Part shown: piece after piece, positions 44,553 through 54,074 of the stretch
Numbering within the stretch: the first letter of the stretch is position 1
How the letters are laid out: every line of letters begins with the position of its first letter
Assembly (NCBI GenBank): GCA_965279075.1
Contig: CBDIHI010000011.1
Span: 558,001 to 622,000, forward strand
Direction: 5' to 3'
From: SZAS-79 sp965279075
GTDB lineage: Bacteria; Pseudomonadota; Gammaproteobacteria; Burkholderiales; SG8-39
Length of the DNA: 64,000 nt
The notes under the pieces: generated by a model
The model's database searches: none
What the model saw: only the letters and a program-made list of their open reading frames with translations
Told to the model about the DNA's origin: nothing
Made by a program: the position numbers and the translations under genes

Positions 44553-44856
44553 ACATCACTTTGCCGCGCTGCAGGATGTCGGAGAGGAACCGATCCTGCA
44601 GGGCCAGGCGCTTGCGGATCTCCTGAGGCGTACGCACGATCAGGTCGACGGCGAACTCCGGCTCGACGCGATTGAGGATCTCCGCCGCCTTGCGCGCTCC
44701 AGCCACATCGCACTCCATGACCACGAGCAGGTCCACGTCGGAATCCGCGCGTGCCTTCCCGTTCGCGCGGGAGCCGAACAAGATGATCCTGTCCGGGTCG
44801 AAATGCTCCGCGATCCGGCGGCTCAGCTTCCTGATTTGGGCGGTGGTGATCTTCAT
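44533..44856 (-). CDS. MNT nucleotidyltransferase antitoxin of a HEPN/MNT pair
   Basis: A 107-residue minimal nucleotidyltransferase. The signature LFGSRANGKARADSDVDLLV gives the GS-x-D-x-D metal-binding motif. Proteins of this type transfer AMP to the HEPN partner and silence it. CATAAT near 44870 on the minus strand could be its -10. Confidence 0.87.
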   Translation of the reverse strand: MKITTAQIRKLSRRIAEHFDPDRIILFGSRANGKARADSDVDLLVVMECDVAGARKAAEILNRVEPEFAVDLIVRTPQEIRKRLALQDRFLSDILQRGKVMYEAAHP

Positions 44857-45216
44857 GGCGTATGCGCCGGATTATGCCGCAATCACAGGGACTTGCGAGC
44901 GCTCAGTTACTGACGCGCGCAGTTTCAGGAGAGGGCTGTTCCAGAGAGAATATGTATCTGTACCGATACGGAAACTGACAGGAGACCGGCTCCAGTACTT
45001 GTGTTTTAAAACTGAATCCTCCAAATTAGCCCGAAATTTCGCATTTCCGCCAAGCACAATAGGTGGTCCGAAGCACTTGAAGGTTTGAGCGAAAACACCG
45101 CATGGTCAGGTTCGATATGCCAGTCCCGCCTTGACTGCCGGAGAGGTTGTGGACACCCTGCGAACCCACGGCACATCCCACCGCAAACGCGGTCCGGGCA
45201 ACAAGGAACCCAAAGC
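44857..45216. other. Gene-free stretch between the HEPN/MNT pair and tex
   Basis: About 360 bases without a supported gene. It contains a partial copy of the 35.6-kb operator motif (44960-44975), an AT-rich patch near 45004-45060, and the tex leader with AAGGAA 9 bases before the ATG. A TTGACT at about 45131 has no convincing -10. No second copy of the tRNA 3' end is seen. Confidence 0.6.
44960..44975. promoter_or_regulatory. Partial match to the 35.6-kb operator-like repeat
   Basis: The minus-strand sequence GTTTCCGTATCGGTAC matches the 35643-35658 repeat at 13 of 16 positions; one half (CGGTAC) is intact, the other is degraded. It lies about 100 bases upstream of the MNT start. Confidence 0.2.
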
Positions 45217-47580
45217 ATGAGCATTCCCGCATCGCCGGCCGTCCGGGCCGGGATCGTGCAGTCTATCGCCGTCGAACTCGGCGCAAGCACCAAACAGGTC
45301 GACGCGGCCGTTGCGCTGCTGGACGAGGGCGCCACCGTTCCCTTCATCGCCCGCTACCGCAAGGAAGCGACCGGCAACCTCGACGACACGCAGTTGCGCA
45401 CGCTGGAAGAACGCCTCGCCTACCTGCGCGAGCTCGAAGGCCGGCGCGCCGCGATCCTCGATTCGATCGCGGAGCAGGGCAAGCTCACGGATCCGTTGCG
45501 CCTCGCGATCGAGGCCAGCCTCACCAAGCAGGCGCTCGAGGACCTCTACCTGCCGTACAAGCCCAGGCGGCGCACGCGGGCGCAGATCGCGATCGAAGCG
45601 GGGCTCGAGCCGCTCGCGGAGGCACTGCTGGCCGACCCCACGCTCGACCCGCAGTTGGAAGGCGCGAAGTACATCAATGTGCGGCCGGCAAGCGAGGGCG
45701 TGGAGGCGATCGACGTCGCCGATGCAAAGACCGCGCTCGACGGCGCGCGCGACATCCTCGCCGAGCGATTCGCGGAGACGGCCGGGCTGCTGGCGAAGCT
45801 GCGTACGCGGATCCGGCAGGAGGGCATTCTGAGCGCGGCCGTGGTGCCGGGTAAGGAGACCGCGGAAGAGGAGAAGTTCCGCGACTACTACGCCTATTCC
45901 GAGCCGTTGCGCAGCATTCCCTCGCACCGGGCGCTTGCGCTGTTGCGCGGGCGCACGCTCGGCGTACTCACGGTCAGGCTGGGGCTGGGCGAAGAGCTCG
46001 AGGCCCTCGTGCCCCACCCGTGCGCCGCGATGATCGCCAGTCATTTCGGACTGGAGGACCGGGGACGGGCAGCGGACAAGTGGCTCGCCTCGGTGTGCAA
46101 CTGGGCATGGAACGTCAAGGCGAAGATCCATATCAATACCGAACTGATGGTGCAGCTGCGCGAGTCGGCCGAAGCGGAAGCGATCAGGATCTTCGGCCGC
46201 AACCTGCACGACCTGCTGCTTGCCGCGCCAGCCGGCCCGAAGGTGGTGCTTGGCCTCGACCCGGGACTGCGCACCGGCTGCAAGGTCGCGGTGGTCGATG
46301 CGACCGGCAAGCTGCTGGGCACGGAGACGATCTACCCGCACGCGCCTCGCAACGACACCGAAGGCTCGCTCGCCACGCTGACGAAGATGGTCCTGCAGCA
46401 CGGCGTCGAGCTGGTCTCCATCGGCAACGGCACGGCCAGCCGCGAGACCGACCGGCTGGCGGGCGAGCTGATCAAGCGGGTCGTGGCGATCGCCCCGCAG
46501 CACAAGCTCGCCAGGGTCGTGGTCAGCGAAGCGGGGGCCTCGGTGTATTCGGCGTCGGCGTTCGCGGCCGCCGAGTTCCCGACGCTCGACGTGACGCTGC
46601 GCGGCGCCGTGTCGATCGCTCGGCGCGTGCAGGACCCCTTGGCCGAGCTGGTGAAGATCGAGCCGAAGGCGATCGGCGTTGGCCAGTACCAGCACGACGT
46701 GAACCAGTACGCCCTCGCGCGCAACCTCGACGCGACCGTCGAGGATTGCGTGAACGCCGTGGGCGTCGACGTGAACACGGCCTCCAAGCCGCTCCTCGCA
46801 CGGGTCTCCGGCCTCAACAGCACGCTGGCGGGCACCATCGTCGACTTCCGCGACGCCCATGGGCCGTTCGCGAACCGTGGGGCCCTGCGCAAGGTTCCGC
46901 GCCTGGGCGACAAGACCTTCGAGCAGGCCGCGGGGTTCCTGCGCATCAACGGCGGGGACAACCCGCTCGACCGCTCGGCGGTGCATCCGGAGGCGTATCC
47001 GCTGGTGGAACGGATCCTCGCGCGGATCGGCAAGGGCCTCGCCGAGGTGATGGGCCAGTCCGCCGTGCTGAAGGAATTGCGGGCGGCTGAGTTCGCGGAC
47101 GAGCGCTTCGGTGTCCCGACCGTAAGGGACATCCTCGCGGAACTCGAGAAGCCCGGTCGCGACCCGCGACCGGAATTCAAGATGGCGCTGTTCCAGGACG
47201 GGATCGAGAAAGTGTCCGACCTCACTCCCGGCATGATGCTCGAAGGCGTGGTGACCAACGTCGCCGCGTTCGGCGCGTTCGTCGACATCGGAGTGCACCA
47301 GGACGGCCTCGTGCACGTTTCGCTGCTGGCCAACCGCTTCGTGAAGGACCCGCACGAGGTCGTGAAGCCCGGCCAGATCGTGAAGGTCAGGGTGCTGGAG
47401 GTCGACCTGAAACGCCAGCGCATCGCGCTCAGCATGCGCACGGACGATGCTGCCGCCGCGGCACCTTCGCGGCGCGGCACTGGGCAGCGCGCGCCCGATA
47501 CGCGCGGCAAGCGCGACAGCCGGCCGGCGGTGCCAGCGAGCGCCATGGCGCTCGCGTTCGGGAAGCTCAAGCGTGGCTGA
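45217..47580 (+). CDS. tex: RNA-binding transcriptional accessory protein Tex
   Basis: A 787-residue multidomain protein. An N-terminal helical Tex region (FIARYRKEATGNLDDTQLR) is followed by a YqgF/RuvC-like core (LGLDPGLRTGCKVAVVDATG), HhH motifs (VGVDVNTASKPLLARVSGL) and a C-terminal S1 domain at about residues 665-735 (LEGVVTNVAAFGAFVDIGVH). Tex binds structured nucleic acid and supports transcription and stress tolerance. The ATG at 45217 is chosen; an upstream in-frame region lacks conservation-like features. Confidence 0.93.
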   Translation: MSIPASPAVRAGIVQSIAVELGASTKQVDAAVALLDEGATVPFIARYRKEATGNLDDTQLRTLEERLAYLRELEGRRAAILDSIAEQGKLTDPLRLAIEASLTKQALEDLYLPYKPRRRTRAQIAIEAGLEPLAEALLADPTLDPQLEGAKYINVRPASEGVEAIDVADAKTALDGARDILAERFAETAGLLAKLRTRIRQEGILSAAVVPGKETAEEEKFRDYYAYSEPLRSIPSHRALALLRGRTLGVLTVRLGLGEELEALVPHPCAAMIASHFGLEDRGRAADKWLASVCNWAWNVKAKIHINTELMVQLRESAEAEAIRIFGRNLHDLLLAAPAGPKVVLGLDPGLRTGCKVAVVDATGKLLGTETIYPHAPRNDTEGSLATLTKMVLQHGVELVSIGNGTASRETDRLAGELIKRVVAIAPQHKLARVVVSEAGASVYSASAFAAAEFPTLDVTLRGAVSIARRVQDPLAELVKIEPKAIGVGQYQHDVNQYALARNLDATVEDCVNAVGVDVNTASKPLLARVSGLNSTLAGTIVDFRDAHGPFANRGALRKVPRLGDKTFEQAAGFLRINGGDNPLDRSAVHPEAYPLVERILARIGKGLAEVMGQSAVLKELRAAEFADERFGVPTVRDILAELEKPGRDPRPEFKMALFQDGIEKVSDLTPGMMLEGVVTNVAAFGAFVDIGVHQDGLVHVSLLANRFVKDPHEVVKPGQIVKVRVLEVDLKRQRIALSMRTDDAAAAAPSRRGTGQRAPDTRGKRDSRPAVPASAMALAFGKLKRG

Positions 47581-47703
47581 GGCGGAGGGGCGGGCGGATT
47601 TCGAAATGGCCCGGCGTGGTGCGGGCTGCGGCTTGCCAAACCCGCGCCAGAAAAGCTAAGCTGGTTAGGATTTCCTTCCCCGCCCATATCCCCAGGAGCC
47701 GCC

Positions 47704-48681
47704 GTGTCCCGACACTTTTCCGCTTTGGCTGCAACAGCCACGCTGGCCGTTTCGCTGATGGCGAGCGCGCCGCTCGCCGCCCAGGAAGTCACGCTGAAGA
47801 TGGCCAGCGGTTTCCCCGAGAACACCACCTACGTGCTGCGGCTGCAGAAGTGGATCCAGAAGGTGAACGCGGAGGGCAAGGGCACCCTGCAGATCAACTT
47901 CATCGGCGGCCCGCGCGCGATCCCGACCTTCGAGATCGGCAATGCGGTGAAGACCGGCGTGGTCGACCTCGCGCTGACCACCGGCGCCTTCTACCTCAAC
48001 GTCGTGCCCGAAGGCGACGCACTCAAGCTCGCCACCTATTCGATCGCCGAGCAGCGCAAGAACGGCGCGTTCGAGCTGCTGAACGAAATCTGGGCGAAGA
48101 AGGGCAACATGTACTACCTGGGCCGCCCGGTCGAAGGGCAGCCTTTCCAGCTCTACCTGAACAAGAAGATCGACAAGCCCGACCTGACCGGCCTCAAGGT
48201 GCGGATCACGCCGATCTACCGCGACTTCTTCCAGGCGCTCGGCGCGCAGGTGCTGACCACGCCGCCCGGCGAGGTCTACACGGCCCTGGAGCGTGGCGTG
48301 GTGGACGGCTACGGCTGGCCGATCAGCGGCATCTTCGACCTGAACTGGCACGAGAAGACCAAGTTCCGCGTGGATCCTGGCTTCTACAACGTCGAAGTCT
48401 CGGTCATCGCGAACCTCGACTCGTGGAAGAAGCTCGCGCCCAAGCAGCGTGAGTACCTGCAAAAGCAGATGCTCGCCTCGGAAGCCGAGAACGGCTACTG
48501 GACCACGGACGCCGAGAGCGAGCGCAAGCGCCAGGCGGCCGCGGGCATCCAGACGATCTCGTTCGATGCCGCGACCTCGAAGAAATTCGTCGAGAAGGCG
48601 GACGAGGTGGGCTGGGCGGCCGTCCTGAAGGCCAACCCCGAGTACGGCCCGCGGCTGAAGAAGGCGCTTTCCAAGCAGTAG
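47704..48681 (+). CDS. Orphan TRAP-type substrate-binding protein
   Basis: A 325-residue periplasmic receptor with a signal peptide ending LAAQ. Mature start EVTLKMASGFPENT and the ligand-binding lobe LKVRITPIYRDFFQALGAQ are of the DctP kind but only distantly like the 16-18 kb pair. No DctQ or DctM lies beside it. GTG start at 47704 follows an AGGAG site. Confidence 0.85.
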   Translation: MSRHFSALAATATLAVSLMASAPLAAQEVTLKMASGFPENTTYVLRLQKWIQKVNAEGKGTLQINFIGGPRAIPTFEIGNAVKTGVVDLALTTGAFYLNVVPEGDALKLATYSIAEQRKNGAFELLNEIWAKKGNMYYLGRPVEGQPFQLYLNKKIDKPDLTGLKVRITPIYRDFFQALGAQVLTTPPGEVYTALERGVVDGYGWPISGIFDLNWHEKTKFRVDPGFYNVEVSVIANLDSWKKLAPKQREYLQKQMLASEAENGYWTTDAESERKRQAAAGIQTISFDAATSKKFVEKADEVGWAAVLKANPEYGPRLKKALSKQ

Positions 48682-48773
48682 AGTTCCGCGGCCGCGTCGG
48701 CCGGTGTGTCCGTGCAGGCTGATGGCCTCACCGGTACCGGCGGGCGTGGCTCGCCGTTCGCGGAAACTGTGCC

Positions 48774-48802
48774 TTGAATTGGTCCCGGCGTTGGGTTAGT
48801 GT
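48774..48802 (+). promoter_or_regulatory. Candidate promoter of the glycine-zipper lipoprotein
   Basis: TTGAAT (48774-48779), a 17-base spacer and TAGTGT (48797-48802). The start would fall at about 48808, which excludes the first ATG there and supports the start at 48829. Confidence 0.45.
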
Positions 48803-48828
48803 GAATCATGAAGTCCTTGGAGAAAGTC

Positions 48829-49314
48829 ATGAAAACCCCCTTGGCCGTTGCCGCTTGCGCGGTGCTGGCCGGTTGCGCGACGCCGCAGTACCAGGTGGTC
48901 AATTACGGCCATCCGGCGCTGAACGTCGTCCAACCCGTTTACGTGCCGGTTTACCAGCCGGTCTACCCGCAGGCCTACCAGCAGCCCGTGTACCAGCCGG
49001 GCTACGGCATGTCCGGCTACGCGCCGGCACCCTCGATGTACAGCGACCCGGGGCGCGTTGCCGCCGGCACGATCCTCGGCGGGATTGTCGGCAGCCAGTT
49101 CGGCGGCAGTTCCTCGGCGCGGATCGTGGGTGCGGTGGCCGGTTCAGCGATCGGGGGATCCCTTGCCGCCAGCGGCTCGCCGAGTGGTGATGCCGTGGCG
49201 GGCGCCATCGTCGGCGGGGTCATCGGTTCGCGTTTCGGGCAGGGCGCCGGGCGCGGCGCGGCGACGGCGATCGGCGCGGGACTCGGCGCCTGGATGGCGG
49301 TCCCCCGGTACTGA
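48829..49314 (+). CDS. Glycine-zipper 2TM-domain lipoprotein
   Basis: A 161-residue outer-membrane-type lipoprotein. The lipobox LAGC lies near residue 16. A Tyr/Pro/Gln-rich spacer with VPVYQPVYPQAYQQ follows, then glycine-zipper helices (ILGGIVGSQFGG, AGSAIGGSLAA, AIVGGVIGSRFG, AIGAGLGAW). Related proteins are 17-kDa-antigen/SlyB-like. The ATG at 48829 has a GGAGAAAG site; the one at 48808 does not. Confidence 0.8.
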   Translation: MKTPLAVAACAVLAGCATPQYQVVNYGHPALNVVQPVYVPVYQPVYPQAYQQPVYQPGYGMSGYAPAPSMYSDPGRVAAGTILGGIVGSQFGGSSSARIVGAVAGSAIGGSLAASGSPSGDAVAGAIVGGVIGSRFGQGAGRGAATAIGAGLGAWMAVPRY

Positions 49315-49329
49315 ACGGGCAAGGGCAAT

Positions 49330-49359
49330 AAAAAAGGCCGGCATCGCCGGCCTTTTTTT
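49330..49359. terminator. Bidirectional intrinsic terminator
   Basis: GGCCGGC stem with an ATC loop, flanked by an A-tract and a seven-T tract. It separates the converging glycine-zipper gene and the COG3014-like gene. Confidence 0.92.
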
Positions 49360-49372
49360 CGCTCGCGGGAGG

Positions 49373-50800
49373 CTACTCCCCGAAGGCGTTCGCCATCTCC
49401 TGGCGGAACACCGGGTCGCGCTTGTGCTCGCCGGGCTCGACGGGGCCCGCATCACGCAACAGCGACAGCGGCGAAAGCGTGCGGCCCCAGTAGAGCTGGC
49501 AGCTCTGCGTGTCCACGATGCGCGTCACCGGCAGCTTGGAGGCCGCCCCGCCGGTTTCGAGCGTAACGTTGGTCGCCGCGGCCGCCTGCTTGGCGCCCGC
49601 CGTCCCCAGCCAGATGTGGCCGGGCAATTGTTCCCATTCGCGGATGTCCGCCTGCGCCTGGGTCGAACCGGCGACGCCCTGCGCGGCGAGGCCGGCGAAC
49701 ATGCCTATCATTCCGATTGCTGCCATGTCGCGGTTGCCGCTCATCAGGGCGGCATCCATGCCGACCGCGCCTATCGTGCCGGCGACGTTCGCGACGTTCT
49801 GCGCGCCTTCCTTGAACGATGCCTTGCCGTTCAGCACCGCGTCGATCGGGCGGCCGCCGCGCGTGGTGGCCTGGAAACCGACGTCGGCGCCCAGGATGAC
49901 TTTCTCCATCGCGCAATCGGCTTCGCCCGCGGCGCACGCTTTCACCGTCTGGGCGGGAATGTCGTGCGGGGCCCACTGGAGCAGTTCGCCAAACTTCCCG
50001 CCGCCGAACTTGAACGGTGCGCGCCCGGTCTCGACGAGCACCACGACCGGCTTTTCGACCGAGACTTCGGAGTAGCGCTTGTCGCCCTTGACGGCCTGCT
50101 GCAGGAAATCCTTCGCCATGCCGCTGTTGCCGTCGCAGTAGCTGGCCCAACCCGCCATGTAGGGCATCAGCGAGAAGTCGCCGGCATACTGCTCGGCCTC
50201 CGCCACCGTGTCCTGGTAGTCGGCCTGCTTGAACATCGCGCGCGCGTTCTGGAAATCGCTCTTCGCTGCGTAGACCAGGCCGCGGTAGAAGTAGGACATG
50301 ACGCGCTCATACGGCTCGCCTTTGAAGTCCTTCACCTTTTCGGCGGTCCAGAGGGATTTCGCTTTTTGAGCCTCGGGGTTGTCGGCATAGATCAGGTCGA
50401 TGCGGAAAGCGGCTGCGTCGAGCGCTTTCTCGGCGATGTCGATCTTGCCCTGGGCCAGGGCGGCGAGGCCGATTCTCTGCAGGTTGAGCGTCGCATTGCG
50501 CTCACCCTCGATGTAAAGCCGCTCGAACAGCGGCGCGAGGTCCGGCGCCTTGGACTTCCCGGCGAACTGGCTCGCTTCGGCCTGCAGGGCCGGAAGCACG
50601 GGCTGGACCGGGGCCCACTTCTTGGCGGGCTTGGCGAGCTGCGCCTTCTGCTCGGCCGCCTGCTGTTGCTGCTGCTGCTGGATGATGCTGTTGAACAGCC
50701 CGCCGAACTGGGCGTGGGCGGGCAGGGCCCAGCCCGCGCAGGCCAGGGCGATGGCCGCCGGCAGGGCGCGCGAGACGGGTGACAGTCGGGTCTTGGTCAT
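49373..50800 (-). CDS. COG3014-like secreted helical-repeat protein
   Basis: A 475-residue periplasmic protein. The ATG at 50800 gives a signal peptide (ALPAAIALACAGWALPAHAQ); the longer reading has a basic leader and is rejected. A poly-Gln segment (Q x7) follows, then TPR-like helices including FKGEPYERVMSYFYRGLVYAA and SDFQNARAMFKQADYQD, which match the COG3014 core I know from Vibrio and Haemophilus. The C-terminal half has a KFGGGKFGELLQWAPHD segment and a membrane-like MGMIGMFAGLAAQGVAG. It is the last gene of the lpoB-ycfL operon. Confidence 0.68.
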   Translation of the reverse strand: MTKTRLSPVSRALPAAIALACAGWALPAHAQFGGLFNSIIQQQQQQQAAEQKAQLAKPAKKWAPVQPVLPALQAEASQFAGKSKAPDLAPLFERLYIEGERNATLNLQRIGLAALAQGKIDIAEKALDAAAFRIDLIYADNPEAQKAKSLWTAEKVKDFKGEPYERVMSYFYRGLVYAAKSDFQNARAMFKQADYQDTVAEAEQYAGDFSLMPYMAGWASYCDGNSGMAKDFLQQAVKGDKRYSEVSVEKPVVVLVETGRAPFKFGGGKFGELLQWAPHDIPAQTVKACAAGEADCAMEKVILGADVGFQATTRGGRPIDAVLNGKASFKEGAQNVANVAGTIGAVGMDAALMSGNRDMAAIGMIGMFAGLAAQGVAGSTQAQADIREWEQLPGHIWLGTAGAKQAAAATNVTLETGGAASKLPVTRIVDTQSCQLYWGRTLSPLSLLRDAGPVEPGEHKRDPVFRQEMANAFGE

Positions 50801-50837
50801 GAGGGTCACGTTATCGGGGGACTTGTTGTGGCGCGGT

Positions 50838-51761
50838 TCAACGGGCGAGGGCTTCGCCCAGGCGCGCGAGCGTCTGCTCGGCCACGCGCTTGCCCACGTC
50901 GCCGATCTTGACCGGCTCGTAGACTTCACGGAAGCCGCCGCGCGGGTCGGCCTCGAACTTCGGCGCGGGCTTCGGGGTGCCTTCAGGCAGGGCGCCGTCG
51001 AGGTAGCCTTCCATCAGCACGATGCCGTCCTTCAGGCGCTTGACCGATACGTAGGTCGCCCAGCCCGTGGGCGAAGCCGCGTCGCGCGTGTTCAGCACTT
51101 CCATCAGCAGGGAGGCGTGCTTGGAGAGCGCCTCGGTCTCGATTTGCTGGGAATCCAGCGCACCGCCCTTCTGTTTCGCGGCCGTAGTACGCATGACGAC
51201 GTTGCGGTCCACCACTTTCACACCCGACGAGGTGATCGTCTGGAAGAAGGAACTGCGCATCTGCAGGTCGACGCGCTCGACCGGCCCGCGGCGCTGCGCC
51301 TGGGTCGTTTTAGTGTCCTGCGCGGTGATGGTCGTGTTGCCGACTACTGCGGCGCGCTGCTCGCCGGCCGCGAACGTGGCGGCCCGCCCCGAGCGCTCCG
51401 AGGCGACCCAGCCGGGGCCCCCGACGGCAGCGCCCTCGGTGGTGAAGCCGCTGACGCGGCCGCCCTGCTGCGTGGCGACCCCCGCGGCAGAGGTGTCGAT
51501 CTTGACCTGCTGCGCGGTGGACTGCTGGAGCATGTCGGCGAATTCCCGGTTCCAGAGCACCGCCATCGTCGGCCGGCCGGCCCTGGCATAGGCCGCGCTG
51601 AACGCGGCACTGCTGAAGGTCGGGCCGCTGGCGGGCGCGGGGGCTGGCGTGAGTACCTCGGCCTGGCCCTTGCGGTAGGCACTCTCCGGGATGTTGGGTG
51701 CCTGGGCGTGGGCAGCGGTGCCCGCGAGCACGAGCAATGTGGCCGGCAGCATGCGCTTCAT
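50838..51761 (-). CDS. Secreted protein of unknown function in the lpoB-ycfL operon
   Basis: A 307-residue protein with a signal peptide ending AHAQ. The mature region is mostly beta with GRPTMAVLWNREF (similar to an N-terminal CsgG/FlgT-type strand) and VVDRNVVMRTTAAKQKG; VLLMEG-like DGIVLMEGYLDG near the end. The pattern resembles the curli-type CsgG or LpoB fold, with a conserved strand of resistance to solvent, but I do not recognise the family. It is 10 bases after ycfL and 37 before the COG3014-like gene. Confidence 0.65.
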   Translation of the reverse strand: MKRMLPATLLVLAGTAAHAQAPNIPESAYRKGQAEVLTPAPAPASGPTFSSAAFSAAYARAGRPTMAVLWNREFADMLQQSTAQQVKIDTSAAGVATQQGGRVSGFTTEGAAVGGPGWVASERSGRAATFAAGEQRAAVVGNTTITAQDTKTTQAQRRGPVERVDLQMRSSFFQTITSSGVKVVDRNVVMRTTAAKQKGGALDSQQIETEALSKHASLLMEVLNTRDAASPTGWATYVSVKRLKDGIVLMEGYLDGALPEGTPKPAPKFEADPRGGFREVYEPVKIGDVGKRVAEQTLARLGEALAR

Positions 51762-51771
51762 GGTGACCTCC

Positions 51772-52245
51772 TTACTTGGCGGGCACGGTGTAGGTCTGGC
51801 CCGGGGCGAACTGCGACTGCCCGCGGTTGGCGTCGTAAATGTCGACCGAAACGCGGCTGGTGGCCTGGGATATTGCGGACTCGCCGTAGGTGGCCTGCCC
51901 GCGCGGCGCCAGGTGGACGGTCTTCCAGGCGCTCGGCGGCTCGCTCTGCCCCCGGTCGCCGTTGAACCGGGTGCGTACCGACAGCACCACGTCGACGTCG
52001 GTGCAGTTGTAGACCGTAGCCTGCACCGCGGCCATGCCGGTTCCGGTACGGGCGGTGTTGAGTTCCTGCACGCCGATCACCTTGGCGAGCTCCGGCGAGA
52101 GCACTGAGACCGCGGTGAGGTGGGGCGCACCCGCTTGCCGTTCCCATGTGACGCAGCCGGCGAAGGTGGGCGGGGTGGATTGGGTGGTGACGCAGCCGGC
52201 GGCGGCAAGCGCGGAGAGGCCCGCGGCGATCAGGGTCCGTTTCAT
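51772..52245 (-). CDS. ycfL: YcfL-family lipoprotein
   Basis: A 157-residue lipoprotein with lipobox AAGC (Cys18). A single immunoglobulin-like beta-sandwich follows, with AAVQATVYNCTDVDVVLSVR and RVSVDIYDANRGQSQF. In E. coli, ycfL precedes lpoB; here it lies 19 bases after it in the same operon. Function unknown. Confidence 0.75.
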   Translation of the reverse strand: MKRTLIAAGLSALAAAGCVTTQSTPPTFAGCVTWERQAGAPHLTAVSVLSPELAKVIGVQELNTARTGTGMAAVQATVYNCTDVDVVLSVRTRFNGDRGQSEPPSAWKTVHLAPRGQATYGESAISQATSRVSVDIYDANRGQSQFAPGQTYTVPAK

Positions 52246-52264
52246 GGTTTCAGCTCCCCGTGGA

Positions 52265-52909
52265 TCAACGGTAGATGACGTCGTCGGCGGCGGCGCGCGA
52301 GAACTCGTAGATGCCGGACCAGACGATTTCCCCGTTCTCGAGGTCGGTCATCTCGAAGGAGATCTGCGTGTAGCGCTGCACCATGCCGGTCTTGGTGTTG
52401 CGGCTGTCCAGGGAACCGATCTTGCCGGACAGGCGGTAGTCCGCGCCGAGCTGGGCCTTGGCAAGCCCGGTGGTGCCGACGTCGGTCGTGCCGCTGCGCT
52501 TGAGTTGCCGCTCCTGCTCGACCATCGCCGTGTTCTGGCGGTTGACGAACTGCATGCGCGTGCGCGCCGCGCGGTTCAGGTTGACCATCAGGCGCTGGGT
52601 GATGATGTTCTTGTTGATCGCCTGCGAGCTCTCGTTCACGAAGTACTGGCTGTCGATGATCACGCGCGGACGCTTGCCGGTGTCGGCAAAGATCTGCTCG
52701 GCGAGCATGTCGCGCATCATCGAGTCCGTCATCGAGACGATGTCCTGGCCTTCGACGCCGACGCCCGAGACCGGGCCCTTGCGCGAGGGATCGACCTCCA
52801 TGGAAGAAACGCCGGTGGCGTTCTGCAGCGGGGGATTGGTCTGGCAGCCTGCGAGCGTGGGCACCAGCAGGAGCAGCGCGGCGGCCTGCCGGAAGGTGAT
52901 GGTTTGCAT
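52265..52909 (-). CDS. lpoB: LpoB-like penicillin-binding-protein activator lipoprotein
   Basis: A 214-residue outer-membrane lipoprotein with lipobox LAGC (Cys22). After a short linker comes the LpoB globular fold: GQDIVSMTDSMMRDMLAEQ, RVIIDSQYFVNESSQAINK, GADYRLSGKIGSLDSR and a final GEIVWSGIYEFSR. In E. coli LpoB docks on PBP1b and stimulates peptidoglycan synthesis. Whether the partner PBP1b has the matching docking domain cannot be told here. It is the first gene of the operon, with GGGAG before the ATG. Confidence 0.85.
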   Translation of the reverse strand: MQTITFRQAAALLLLVPTLAGCQTNPPLQNATGVSSMEVDPSRKGPVSGVGVEGQDIVSMTDSMMRDMLAEQIFADTGKRPRVIIDSQYFVNESSQAINKNIITQRLMVNLNRAARTRMQFVNRQNTAMVEQERQLKRSGTTDVGTTGLAKAQLGADYRLSGKIGSLDSRNTKTGMVQRYTQISFEMTDLENGEIVWSGIYEFSRAAADDVIYR

Positions 52910-53232
52910 GTGGATCTCCCCGAGAAAGGACGGCGATGGACGGCTGCCGGAAAACTAGCCTGGCATTCTTGTTATTTGAACCCCGGATAGCTTACCAAAC
53001 CGCTGCGGCAATCAGCAATCGGAGTCGACGGAAGGATTCACGCTCCCGGCGTGCGGGGAGAGGCCCCGGCCGGCGCCGGAGGTCGTGTCGCGGCCTGACA
53101 GTTCCTTGCAATCCCGTCAGGACTTCCTTGATGCCTCGCGCGCAGGTGGAGGATCTGCCACAAGGTGATGGCGGCCACCATCGCCGGAGCAGGGGGGGGT
53201 GTTCCCGCGCCAGATCCGGCCCCAGCCCGCTT
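52910..53232. other. Gene-free stretch upstream of the lpoB operon
   Basis: About 320 bases with no supported gene. On the minus strand TTGCCG, 16 bases, TATCCG near 53000 is a weak promoter candidate for lpoB. No terminator or repeat is seen; the part next to the hybrid peroxiredoxin gene is GC-rich. Confidence 0.5.
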
Positions 53233-53970
<738 letters not shown>

Positions 53971-54074
53971 GGCTGACTCCTCGATGGGGGGTATGCGATG
54001 GCGTCAGGTTAGGGCAGGGGGTCGATAGTGTCAAATGATATAGGTTGATTAAATTGATAGTTCATTGCTATTAA

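Noticed and set aside
42640..45216. A second copy of the tRNA-Ser 3' end as an island attachment site
   Set aside because: Looked for a repeat of the T-arm and acceptor sequence downstream; only scattered short matches, and no integrase gene.
45106..47355. A 749-residue minus-strand open frame
   Set aside because: Antisense of tex, with no recognisable domain.
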